Assembly (NCBI GenBank): GCA_029256035.1
Contig: JAQSYR010000033.1
Location: 1 to 19,681, forward strand
Direction of reading: 5' to 3'
DNA length: 19,681 nucleotides
From: Anaerocolumna sp.
Lineage (GTDB): Bacteria > Bacillota > Clostridia > Lachnospirales > Lachnospiraceae
The position numbers and the translations under genes are program-made. Below are positions 7,473 to 14,624 of this stretch, piece after piece. Position 1 is the first letter of the stretch; every line of letters begins with the position of its first letter. The notes under the pieces are model-generated. The model made no database searches. It saw nothing but the letters and a program-made list of their open reading frames with translations, and was not told where the DNA came from.

Positions 7473-8786
7473 ATGAAAAAATTAATATCTTCTATTTTAA
7501 TACTTACAATGGCAGTATCACTATTTGCTGGTTGTGGTAAGAAAGAGGAAAAAACAGATACTACAGCAGAAACAACTACAGCAGCCGCAACAACAGCAGC
7601 AGCTGAAACTACAGAGGCACCGGAAGAAGTTTCCCAAGGTGTAACAGATACAACAATCAAAGTAGGTAATACAGCAGCAACTTCTGGAGCATTAGCAGCT
7701 GTAGGTGTACCTTTTAATGCTGGTATTGAAGCTTATTTTAAAACAGTAAATGATGCAGGCGGAATTAATGGAAGAAAAATTGAATTTGTACATTATGATG
7801 ATGAATTTGATCCAGTTAAAGCAAAATCTGCAACTGAAAAATTAATCAATGATGATAAAGTATTTGCAATTGTTGGACACTTTGGAACACCTACCATTGG
7901 TGCAACTCTTGATATGTTAAAAGAAACTGGTATTCCTACCGTATACTTTGCAGCAGGTATTGCTTCTCTTTATAACGAAGATGCAACAACAGTAGAAAAA
8001 GGCCAAGGTCTTTTCCCTGTTCAGCCAATCTATGTAACAGAAGGAAGATTAATGGTTGCCAGAGCGATTGAACAGCATCAGGCGAAAAAAATCGGTGTTA
8101 TTTATACCAATGATGATGCAGGAAAAGATTTATTATCCGGTGTAGAAAATCAGATTGGTAAACTTGGCGGAGAGTATAGTGTAGTAAAAGAACAAATTAA
8201 TCCAGGTGCAACTGATGTAACTTCCGCTGCTTTAAAAATGAAAAATGAAAATGTTGATATTATAATTGCAGCATCCATTCAGGCTACTTTACCAACAATT
8301 ATTAAAGGTCTTATCAGCCAGGGTGTAAGTAAACCAGTATTTACAACTTATTCTAATGCTGATGCTACAACTATTTCTAACTTTGCTGCTGACTATGCTG
8401 CAATGGGAGAACAATTCCCTATTTACTCAAATGCTTGGGTTGATTTAAGCAACCAGGATGAAGTTGACGCATTTGTTAAAGGAATGACAGATTTTGGCCA
8501 GCCAGATTATGCTGGAAATGCATTTGCTATGGCAGGATGGATTGCAGGTTACTTTATGGTTGAAGGTCTTAATAGAACCGAAGGAGCACTTAATTGGGAA
8601 AACTTTAACGCAGCTATGGAATCAGCTGAATTTAAAATTCCAATGGGTGGTACTTTGAACTATGCAGATGGACAGAGACTTGGTACACAATCCATGTCCT
8701 TATTAAAAGTATCTGCAGATGGAACTGTATGGGAAAATGTTAAACCAGTTGAAGATTTAAATGTTATTTTAGATAGAGTTCAGTAA
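7473..8786 (+). CDS. Liv-type ABC transporter substrate-binding lipoprotein, copy 2
   Basis: This second binding lipoprotein has 437 residues, exactly the length of copy 1, and by eye is identical at roughly three quarters of positions, most strongly from the QGVTDTTIKVG segment to the C-terminal EDLNVILDRV. The lipobox is FAGC near residue 21, and the linker to about residue 58 is again Thr/Ala-rich but diverged. GGAGG about eight bases upstream supports the start. The cluster encodes only one permease/ATPase set, so both binding proteins probably feed the same importer, perhaps with different ligands or under different conditions. Clear lineage by duplication; the ligand is unknown. Confidence 0.9.
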   Translation: MKKLISSILILTMAVSLFAGCGKKEEKTDTTAETTTAAATTAAAETTEAPEEVSQGVTDTTIKVGNTAATSGALAAVGVPFNAGIEAYFKTVNDAGGINGRKIEFVHYDDEFDPVKAKSATEKLINDDKVFAIVGHFGTPTIGATLDMLKETGIPTVYFAAGIASLYNEDATTVEKGQGLFPVQPIYVTEGRLMVARAIEQHQAKKIGVIYTNDDAGKDLLSGVENQIGKLGGEYSVVKEQINPGATDVTSAALKMKNENVDIIIAASIQATLPTIIKGLISQGVSKPVFTTYSNADATTISNFAADYAAMGEQFPIYSNAWVDLSNQDEVDAFVKGMTDFGQPDYAGNAFAMAGWIAGYFMVEGLNRTEGALNWENFNAAMESAEFKIPMGGTLNYADGQRLGTQSMSLLKVSADGTVWENVKPVEDLNVILDRVQ

Positions 8787-8793
8787 ATAGGTA

Positions 8794-8868
8794 ATGAAAT
8801 AAAGCTAATATTATAAGGACAAATTAATATCAGTTACAGAAGCACTAAATCTTGTAAAATCCAATGAT
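8794..8868 (+). other. Untranslatable 5' part of the CoA-transferase gene
   Basis: In the frame of the following CoA-transferase, an ATG at 8794 is followed by TAA at 8800 and 8806, and then by an open stretch reading YYKDKLISVTEALNLVKSND up to the ATG at 8869. That stretch resembles the normal N-terminus of Cat1/4-hydroxybutyrate CoA-transferases, which run from a Met about five residues before a YK pair. No ATG, GTG or TTG lies in frame between the stops and 8869. The gene therefore appears to have lost its standard start, unless a rare codon is used. Confidence 0.6.
8815..8819 (+). promoter_or_regulatory. Orphan ribosome-binding-site-like AAGGA
   Basis: AAGGA lies seven bases before an in-frame ATA (8827-8829) that would start the protein at ISVTEALNLV. 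It encodes Lys-Asp in the apparent ancestral N-terminus, so the match may be chance. No comparable site precedes the ATG at 8869. Confidence 0.3.
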
Positions 8869-10119
8869 ATGATTGTAACAGGTTTAGGAGCTGCAGAAGC
8901 ACAGGAGTTTATGAATCATATTCATACCATAGCAGACCGTGTTGAAAATGTTACAATTACTAATTGTCTGTCCATGGCAAATGGAGAATATTTAAAAGCA
9001 GAATATAAGAATTCATTTAATGTTGATGGGTGGTTTTTTTCTCCGTCATTAAGAAAAGCATTACCAAATGGTAATATTTCATTTATCCCTAATCATCTTC
9101 ATTTGGCAGGATGGAAAAGGCTGGCACATGTAAAACCAAATATCTATGTGGGCAGTGCTACAATGCCAGATAAACATGGTTATATTTCATTATCAGTGAG
9201 CAACACATACGAAAGAAGAATGATCGATGCTGCCGATATTGTAATATTAGAAATAAACCCTAATTACCCTAGAACTTTTGGAGATGTTGAACTACATATC
9301 TCTAAAGTTAACTACTTAATTGAAACAAATTATGAAGTTCCATCAATACCAGATGTTCCTTCCAGTGAGAAGGATATGGTAATTGGTAAATATATTGCGG
9401 ATATGATTTATGATGGAGATTGTATTCAGCTTGGTATCGGCGGGATCCCTAACGCAGTAGCAGCCTCATTAAAAGATAAAAAAGATCTTGGAGTGCATAC
9501 GGAAATGATGACTTCAGGTATGGTTGAGTTAGCAAAACTTGGAGTAATTAATGGCAGTAAAAAAACTTTACATCGTGACAAGATAGTTTGTACATTTGCT
9601 CTAGGAAATAAGGAACTCTACGAATTTTTGGATAATAATCCTTCCGTTTTAGTAATGGATGGTAATTATGTAAATGATCCTGCAACCTTTGGTAAAGTGG
9701 ATAATATGGTATCCATTAATACAACCATAGAAGTTGATTTAACGGGACAATGTTGTTCAGAATCCATAGGCCCAGTACAATTTAGCGGCACCGGTGGGCA
9801 GGCAGATACAGCCATTGGCGCTCAAAATGCCAAAAACGGACGTTCCTTCATTGCATTGTATTCTACTGCAATGGTAAAAAATCCGGAAACAGGTGAAAGA
9901 GAAGAAATATCTAAAATTGTACCTATGCTAAAGCAGGGAGCTATTGTTAGTCTTTCAAGAAATGATGTTGATTTCGTGGTTACTGAGTTTGGTATTGCAG
10001 CACTAAGAGGAACCAATACTAAAGAGAGAGTAGAAAGACTGATTCAGATTGCACATCCTAAATTTAGAGAAGAACTTAGAAAACAAGCCCATGAAATTGG
10101 CTTAATATATGATAAATAA
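8869..10119 (+). CDS. Acetyl-CoA hydrolase/4-hydroxybutyrate-type CoA-transferase
   Basis: The protein belongs to the acetyl-CoA hydrolase/transferase family (Cat1/Cat2/AbfT type), which moves CoA between acetyl- or butyryl-CoA and a carboxylic acid. Visible motifs are GIGGIPNAV, the probable catalytic Glu212 in HTEMMTSG, and the CoA-site stretch GTGGQADTAIGAQNAKNG followed by the C-terminal EFGIAALRGTN. Counting from the apparent ancestral ATG at 8794, the Glu would be residue 237, close to Glu238 reported for AbfT. From the ATG at 8869 the protein has 416 residues, about 25 short of the family, and this ATG has no ribosome binding site. It probably activates the imported acid or releases a product acid in the pathway of this cluster. 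Family is secure; expression and activity are in doubt. Confidence 0.82.
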   Translation: MIVTGLGAAEAQEFMNHIHTIADRVENVTITNCLSMANGEYLKAEYKNSFNVDGWFFSPSLRKALPNGNISFIPNHLHLAGWKRLAHVKPNIYVGSATMPDKHGYISLSVSNTYERRMIDAADIVILEINPNYPRTFGDVELHISKVNYLIETNYEVPSIPDVPSSEKDMVIGKYIADMIYDGDCIQLGIGGIPNAVAASLKDKKDLGVHTEMMTSGMVELAKLGVINGSKKTLHRDKIVCTFALGNKELYEFLDNNPSVLVMDGNYVNDPATFGKVDNMVSINTTIEVDLTGQCCSESIGPVQFSGTGGQADTAIGAQNAKNGRSFIALYSTAMVKNPETGEREEISKIVPMLKQGAIVSLSRNDVDFVVTEFGIAALRGTNTKERVERLIQIAHPKFREELRKQAHEIGLIYDK

Positions 10120-10145
10120 AAATTACATGTTAGGAAGTGAAAAGA

Positions 10146-10964
10146 ATGTCTTATATGGAGTATAAGGGAAAGAAAGTTTATTATGAAGTCTATGGACAGG
10201 GAAAACCATTGCTTTTACTCAATGGAATCATGATGTCTACTCTAAGCTGGCAGATATTTAAAGATGCTTTTTCTGCAAAGAATCAAGTGATTTTACTTGA
10301 TTTATTGGATCAGGGTAAGTCGGATAAAATGGAGAATATTTCGTACACCCAGGCAGATCAAGTAGAGGTTGTAAAGGCTTTATTAGATGCGTTAAATTTG
10401 AGTAAAGTAAGTCTTATGGGAATATCCTATGGTGGAGAAGTTGCATTAGAATTTGCAGTAAAGTATCAGGAATGTATTGATAAAATGGTTTTAGCAAATA
10501 CTACAGCAAAGACCTCCTCATGGTTAAGAGATATCGGTAACGGCTGGAACAGAAGTGCATCAGATGCCATGGATTATTATTGCACAACCATACCTGTAAT
10601 TTATTCACCAGAATTTTATGAAGCAAAAAGGGATTGGATGAATGCCAGAAAAACTTTCCTGACTGAAAATATATTTAATCAGAAACCTTTTATGGATTCC
10701 ATGGTAAGATTGACGGAAAGCGCCGAGAATCATGATGTTACCGGCGAACTGCAAAATATTAAAGTACCTACACTTATTATAAGCAGTGAAAATGATTATA
10801 TCACACCAATGGCGGAACAACGATTGTTACATCAGCTTATTACGTCATCTGAACTGGTTGTGTTACCGAATACTGGCCATGCATCAATGTATGAAAGACC
10901 TGTTCTCTTTGCAACATTGGTACTTGGATTTATAAACCTTGAGCAAATAGAATTTAACTTGTGA
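10146..10964 (+). CDS. Alpha/beta-fold hydrolase, copy B
   Basis: From this start the protein has 272 residues. The triad is Ser94 (GISYGG), Asp217 (SENDYITP) and His245 (NTGHASMYERP), and the oxyanion region is LLNGIMMS. The intervals between triad residues (123 and 28) are the same as in the hydrolase at 6637-7449, so the two are paralogues, although the rest of the sequence has diverged. A GTG at 10137 is possible, but it overlaps the GGAAG ribosome binding site, which is eight bases from the ATG at 10146; the latter is chosen. The gene follows the CoA-transferase by 26 bases and is the last of the cluster. The substrate is unknown. Confidence 0.85.
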   Translation: MSYMEYKGKKVYYEVYGQGKPLLLLNGIMMSTLSWQIFKDAFSAKNQVILLDLLDQGKSDKMENISYTQADQVEVVKALLDALNLSKVSLMGISYGGEVALEFAVKYQECIDKMVLANTTAKTSSWLRDIGNGWNRSASDAMDYYCTTIPVIYSPEFYEAKRDWMNARKTFLTENIFNQKPFMDSMVRLTESAENHDVTGELQNIKVPTLIISSENDYITPMAEQRLLHQLITSSELVVLPNTGHASMYERPVLFATLVLGFINLEQIEFNL

Positions 10965-11030
10965 TAAAGGTTATACATTCGAGAATCTAAATATTATTGA
11001 TAAGCAGTATAGGAATTAATTGATAAACTG

Positions 11031-11059
11031 TTGACAAACATCTGGTTTAGTGGTAAAAC
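11031..11059 (+). promoter_or_regulatory. Candidate promoter for the TetR-family gene
   Basis: TTGACA (11031-11036), a 17-base spacer, and TAAAAC (11054-11059, four of six matches to consensus) form a plausible vegetative promoter about 55 bases before the regulator start. Two direct copies of ATTGATAA (10996-11003 and 11019-11026) lie just upstream and could bind a regulator. No terminator is visible after the preceding hydrolase gene, so read-through is also possible. Confidence 0.5.
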
Positions 11060-11112
11060 TATGCGTAATAAATTAAGCTATTATTTGGATTTATGGCTGA
11101 AAGGAGAGGTTA

Positions 11113-11712
11113 ATGGAACAAATAGTCAACCTGCCAAAAACAAAAAGGGGGCAGGCTACTTTAGAAAAGATCTGCCAATCCGCAGAGATACTTTTCTATC
11201 AAAAAGGATATAGCAATACCTCTATTGTGGATATTACAAATTTGTCCGGCATAGCTTTAGGTACTTTTTATATCTACTTTAAAGATAAATATTTGTTGTA
11301 TAAATATCTTCTTCTAAGGTATAGTCATGAAATAAGAAGAGAAATCAGTGATGCGACGAAAGACTTAAAAACAAGAAAAGAAAAGGAAAGAGAAGGTTTA
11401 AGAACCTTCCTTAAATTTACAAGAGAAAATAAGCAATCCTATAATATTATTTGGGAATCTCTTTATGTAGATAAGAACCTTTTCATGGATTACTACGATA
11501 CATTTGCTGATAGATATTCCATGGGAATTATTGAATCTCAAGAAGCAGGTGAAATTGAAAATTATGATCCTATTGTTATAAGTTATTTCCTCATGGGTGT
11601 ATCTAACTTTATAGGATTAAAATATGTAATGTTTGATGATGATAATACTGATTTTGATAAAATAGTTGATCAGGTAATCGATATTTTAGACAAGGGATTA
11701 TTTCTCAAATAA
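11113..11712 (+). CDS. TetR/AcrR-family transcriptional regulator
   Basis: This 199-residue protein has the TetR N-terminal helix-turn-helix at about residues 10-55: LEKICQSAEILFYQKGY, then TSIVDITNLSGIALGTFYIYF, and then KDKYLLY. The remainder is a helical ligand-binding/dimer domain with no recognisable ligand class. The ATG has AAGGAG about six bases upstream. TetR proteins usually repress a neighbouring operon and release DNA when bound by a small molecule. Location directly after the transport/CoA cluster and before an unrelated potassium operon suggests it controls the cluster, perhaps sensing an acyl-CoA or the imported compound. That target is inferred from position only; the cluster's own promoter lies outside the window. 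Confidence 0.88.
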   Translation: MEQIVNLPKTKRGQATLEKICQSAEILFYQKGYSNTSIVDITNLSGIALGTFYIYFKDKYLLYKYLLLRYSHEIRREISDATKDLKTRKEKEREGLRTFLKFTRENKQSYNIIWESLYVDKNLFMDYYDTFADRYSMGIIESQEAGEIENYDPIVISYFLMGVSNFIGLKYVMFDDDNTDFDKIVDQVIDILDKGLFLK

Positions 11713-11730
11713 TTTTTCTAGAATAAATAG

Positions 11731-11767
11731 CCACAGTTAAAGGCATGCCCTTTAACTGTGGTTTCTT
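11731..11767 (+). terminator. Intrinsic terminator after the TetR gene
   Basis: CCACAGTTAAAGG (11731-11743) pairs perfectly over 13 bases with CCTTTAACTGTGG (11749-11761) around a CATGC loop, followed by TTTCTT. It ends the cluster and regulator transcription and insulates the potassium operon. Confidence 0.85.
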
Positions 11768-11862
11768 AATGAATATCATATGTTTTAAGGTGGAAACTAT
11801 AATTAATTCAGTAACATTGGAGGAATAACTGCCATTTATTTGTGCAATATATATAGATGTTG

Positions 11863-11891
11863 TTTACATAATTCAATTAGAGTGTTACAAT
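11863..11891 (+). promoter_or_regulatory. Promoter of the potassium uptake operon
   Basis: TTTACA (11863-11868), exactly 17 bases, and TACAAT (11886-11891) fit a sigma-A-type promoter with five of six matches in each element. Transcription would begin near 11898, about 175 bases before the ktrB start. The region from 11768 to the promoter holds nothing else I can support. Confidence 0.65.
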
Positions 11892-11897
11892 ATCATA

Positions 11898-12073
11898 ATA
11901 GAACCAATAGGGATTTCCATTTTAAGGATAGGTAAATATATATGGTTTATAAGTTTGCTTATTCAATATTCTAATTGAAGAAATACTTGACGAAAAATAG
12001 AATTAACAATATAATTGCTATGTCATATTTTAGAAGTATAGTAAGAGTTACAAACTCTAAGGAGATTTTATTA
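11898..12073 (+). other. Leader region of the potassium operon
   Basis: The inferred 5' untranslated region is about 175 bases, longer than needed for translation. I looked for the conserved cores of the c-di-AMP (ydaO) riboswitch, which controls Ktr-type genes in some Firmicutes, and did not see them. A ten-codon reading frame beginning ATG at 11942 is present but lacks a well-placed ribosome binding site. No terminator-like hairpin is seen. Confidence 0.3.
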
Positions 12074-13417
12074 ATGTTTAATATATTAAAAACCAAGTTG
12101 ACCTATGCACAATTTATTGCTTTAGGATATTTATTAATTATTTTATTAGGTGGACTTTTATTAAGTTTGCCCATTGCATCAAGAAGTGGTCAATGGACAC
12201 CTTATATTAATTCCTTATTTACAGCAACCTCTGCAACCTGTGTAACTGGCTTAGTAGTGTATGATACATTTACACACTGGTCTTTATTTGGTCAGTTGGT
12301 AATCATTTCTTTGATTCAAATTGGTGGAATTGGATTTATGACAATTATTACACTGTTTTCTATGTTTTTAAAAAGACATATTGGCTTACACGAGCGCAGA
12401 TTATTAATGCAATCTGCAGGTACTTTGGAAGTTGGTGGAATTGTACGATTAATTAAAAAAATTGCCATTGGTACATTTTTACTTGAAGGAGTCGGTGCAC
12501 TTTTATTAGCTACAAGATTTATACCGGATATGGGGTATTTAAGAGGTAGTTACAATGCTGTTTTTCATTCCATTTCTGCATTTTGTAATGCTGGTTTTGA
12601 TTTAATGGGTAAGTTTGGACAGTACTCGTCTCTTACTACTTACGCAGGAGATGTAGTAGTAAATATTACTATAATGATGTTAATTGTAGTGGGTGGTATT
12701 GGTTTTTTAGTTTGGAATGATATTTTAAAATTTGGAATTCATTTTAAGAAATTTCAACTGCATACGAAGATTGTATTAGTATCCACGGGACTATTGATTC
12801 TAATCGGTGCTTTCTTGTTTTTTATTCTTGAGTATAATGCAAGTTTTGCCGGACTTAATATGGTAGAAAAGATTATGGCTGCCTTCTTTCAGTCAATTAC
12901 ACCAAGAACAGCAGGCTTTAACACAGTTGACATTGCAGCCCTTTCAGAAAGTGGTAGTTTGTTAACTATGATTCTTATGTTTATTGGTGGTAGTCCTGGA
13001 TCAACTGCCGGTGGTATAAAAACAACTACTTTTGTTGTTTTGCTTATGGGATTCATAGCATCCTCCAGACATAATGCAAGTATTAATATTTTTAAACGAA
13101 GAATGGATGAAGATGTTGTAAAACAAGCAAGTGCAATTGCTACTATCTATTTATTGGTGGTACTTTTAAGTACATTAATCATAGCGGCAATCCAACCCTT
13201 TGAAATGAAGCAGGTTTTATTTGAAGTAATTTCTGCAATAGCTACCGTTGGATTATCCACAGGTATTACAACATCCCTTAATTTTATATCTAGAATTATA
13301 ATCATATTATTAATGTATGGTGGTAGAGTAGGTATCTTAACTTTGGCTCTGGTATTGGCTGAAAAAAGAGAGAATGTACTTATTAACCGACCAATAGAAA
13401 AAATATTAATAGGATAG
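12074..13417 (+). CDS. ktrB: Potassium uptake channel subunit KtrB/TrkH
   Basis: This membrane protein of 447 residues belongs to the TrkH/KtrB/HKT superfamily, which moves K+ (often coupled to Na+) through four linked membrane-pore-membrane repeats. All four selectivity-filter segments are visible: TCVTGL (55-60), CNAGF, RTAGFN and TVGLST, each with its conserved glycine. Length matches KtrB rather than the longer TrkH. An upstream in-frame TTG at 11975 would add 33 residues, but AAGGAG (12059-12064) is nine bases before the ATG at 12074 and no site precedes the TTG, so the shorter form is chosen. It is followed after 19 bases by its gating subunit gene. Ktr naming is preferred over Trk on size and pairing; the distinction is not certain. 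Confidence 0.9.
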   Translation: MFNILKTKLTYAQFIALGYLLIILLGGLLLSLPIASRSGQWTPYINSLFTATSATCVTGLVVYDTFTHWSLFGQLVIISLIQIGGIGFMTIITLFSMFLKRHIGLHERRLLMQSAGTLEVGGIVRLIKKIAIGTFLLEGVGALLLATRFIPDMGYLRGSYNAVFHSISAFCNAGFDLMGKFGQYSSLTTYAGDVVVNITIMMLIVVGGIGFLVWNDILKFGIHFKKFQLHTKIVLVSTGLLILIGAFLFFILEYNASFAGLNMVEKIMAAFFQSITPRTAGFNTVDIAALSESGSLLTMILMFIGGSPGSTAGGIKTTTFVVLLMGFIASSRHNASINIFKRRMDEDVVKQASAIATIYLLVVLLSTLIIAAIQPFEMKQVLFEVISAIATVGLSTGITTSLNFISRIIIILLMYGGRVGILTLALVLAEKRENVLINRPIEKILIG

Positions 13418-13436
13418 TGAAAGGATAAGAATATAA

Positions 13437-14087
13437 ATGAAATCAGTACTTGTAATAGGATTAGGAAGATTTGGCAGACATTTAGCCAGAAAAATGCAGG
13501 AACTTAATAATGAAGTTATGATAGTTGATGAAAATGAGGAAATCATTGAAGAATTGGCACCTAATTATACAGATGCCCATATTGGTGACTGTACCAATGA
13601 AGCTGTATTACGTTCCCTTGGAATTAATAATTTTGACATTTGTTTTGTTGCAATCGGTAATAACTTTCAATCTTCTCTTGAAATAACTTCTTTACTGAAG
13701 GAACTTGGTGCTAAGTATGTGGTATCTAAGGCAAGCAGAGATATACAGGCGAAATTCTTATTAAGAAATGGAGCAGATGAAGTAATCTACCCAGAAAGGG
13801 AAATGGCAGAAAAGCTGGCATTGCGCCATAATGCAAAAAATATTTTTGAATGTGTGGAGTTGACACCGGAATTTGCTATTTTTGAAATTCCTATTATGGA
13901 TATGTGGGTTGGAAAGAGCATCTCTTCATTAAATATTCGTCGTAAATATCATATCAATATTTTAAGTATAAAAAATGGTAATAGTTTAAAACCTTTACCA
14001 GGCGCAGATTACATCTTTAGTGAGAAGGACCATATTCTGGTTTTAGGTAATCCAACAGATGTATTTAAACTAGTGGAGAGGTCTTAA
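13437..14087 (+). CDS. ktrA: Potassium channel gating subunit KtrA/TrkA (RCK protein)
   Basis: This soluble 216-residue protein has an N-terminal RCK/TrkA-N nucleotide-binding domain (about 1-130) with GLGRFG (8-13), the acidic end of strand two (MIVDEN) and the IGDCTN segment, followed by a TrkA-C domain (about 135-215). It has one RCK unit, like KtrA, rather than the double unit of E. coli TrkA. The ring it forms gates the KtrB pore in response to ATP/ADP or NAD(H); in several Firmicutes the C-terminal domain also binds c-di-AMP. It is co-transcribed with ktrB, and AAGGA lies 11 bases before the ATG. A terminator follows at 14126. Confidence 0.92.
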   Translation: MKSVLVIGLGRFGRHLARKMQELNNEVMIVDENEEIIEELAPNYTDAHIGDCTNEAVLRSLGINNFDICFVAIGNNFQSSLEITSLLKELGAKYVVSKASRDIQAKFLLRNGADEVIYPEREMAEKLALRHNAKNIFECVELTPEFAIFEIPIMDMWVGKSISSLNIRRKYHINILSIKNGNSLKPLPGADYIFSEKDHILVLGNPTDVFKLVERS

Positions 14088-14125
14088 TCTAAATATTAAA
14101 ATACGGGAATAATTAGTATAGTAAG

Positions 14126-14167
14126 GGTCAAAAGTTTTATTTTTTTGTAAAACTTTTGACCTTTTGT
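14126..14167 (+). terminator. Intrinsic terminator after ktrA
   Basis: GGTCAAAAGTTTTA (14126-14139) pairs perfectly over 14 bases with TAAAACTTTTGACC (14148-14161) around an eight-base T-rich loop, then TTTTGTT. It separates the potassium operon from the tryptophan promoter. Confidence 0.85.
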
Positions 14168-14220
14168 TGAATCTATAATAAATATTGATATTAATGATAT
14201 GAATTTTATTTAAAAAATAT

Positions 14221-14249
14221 TTGACATTTATATGTAAACTACATATAAT
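14221..14249 (+). promoter_or_regulatory. Consensus promoter of the trp operon
   Basis: TTGACA (14221-14226) and TATAAT (14244-14249) are perfect consensus elements separated by 17 bases, so this should be a strong vegetative promoter starting near 14256, shortly before the T-box leader. A palindrome occupies the spacer and part of the -10 element. Confidence 0.9.
14229..14247 (+). promoter_or_regulatory. Candidate operator palindrome in the trp promoter
   Basis: TATATGTA, three bases (AAC), TACATATA: a perfect 8+8 inverted repeat lying between the -35 and -10 elements and covering four bases of the -10. A dimeric repressor bound here would block RNA polymerase. I do not recognise the box as that of a specific regulator. 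Part of the symmetry could reflect the AT-rich promoter itself. Confidence 0.45.
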
Positions 14250-14267
14250 GATATCAATATGAAAACC

Positions 14268-14530
14268 AATGAGCAAGAGTAGTAAGTTTATGATGGTATT
14301 CCAGAGAGCCGCAGATTGGTGAGAATGCGGTATTACCAGACTTTACTGAATGGACTTGCGAGGGCGGCTTGAAACCGAAAGGAAGTAGACGTCGACGGGA
14401 TCCCTGTCCGTTATCAACTGGGTACGCATGATGGTGCGTTAATGAGTGGGTAATTTAGATTACCAATTTGGGTGGTACCGCAGAAGTTTAAAGCTTTTGT
14501 CCCTTACAGGGGGACAGAGGCTTTTTTTTA
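14268..14530 (+). ncRNA. T-box leader (tRNA-Trp sensing)
   Basis: The leader has the ordered marks of a T-box: the AGTAGTAA stretch at 14279-14285, AGAGAG (14303-14308), an apical hairpin CCGCA/TGCGG with a GGTG-containing loop (14309-14330), a specifier context GAATGGAC in which TGG (14351-14353) is the tryptophan codon, small downstream hairpins (for example GGTAAT/ATTACC ending near 14464), and the conserved T-box sequence GGGTGGTACCGCAG (14470-14483). Uncharged tRNA-Trp pairs at TGG and at the T-box bulge and favours the antiterminator; charged tRNA allows the terminator at 14490. The trp operon lies directly downstream, in agreement with the specifier. Boundaries are approximate. Confidence 0.93.
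14490..14529 (+). terminator. T-box-controlled terminator of the trp leader
   Basis: AAAGCTTTTGTCCC (14490-14503) pairs with GGGACAGAGGCTTT (14511-14524) over 14 pairs, two of them G-U, followed by an eight-T run (14522-14529). The 5' arm directly follows the T-box sequence, as needed for exclusive terminator/antiterminator folding. Confidence 0.88.
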
Positions 14531-14624
14531 TTGTATTTTTTTAAGAAAGCAAATAATCCCAAACCCACAAATCATGAAAGAAAGGAGTTCATCCCATCAA
14601 TTGATGAAAAAAGAAAAGGAAAAT

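Noticed and set aside
7436..7660. Minus-strand reading frame rich in Ala and Val
   Set aside because: It is the complement of the Thr/Ala-rich linker of the second binding lipoprotein.
11031..11213. Small + strand reading frame overlapping the TetR start
   Set aside because: It spans the regulator's promoter and first codons in another frame, with no recognisable protein or ribosome binding site.
11975..12073. Upstream TTG start for ktrB
   Set aside because: No ribosome binding site and residues not seen in KtrB; the ATG at 12074 has AAGGAG at good spacing.
14070..14276. Minus-strand reading frame across the ktrA-trp spacer
   Set aside because: The stretch is accounted for by the ktrA end, a terminator and the trp promoter; the translation is low-complexity Ile/Asn/Tyr.
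14472..14624. Longer TrpE beginning in the leader
   Set aside because: The extension is translated from the T-box sequence and terminator hairpin and has no family similarity.
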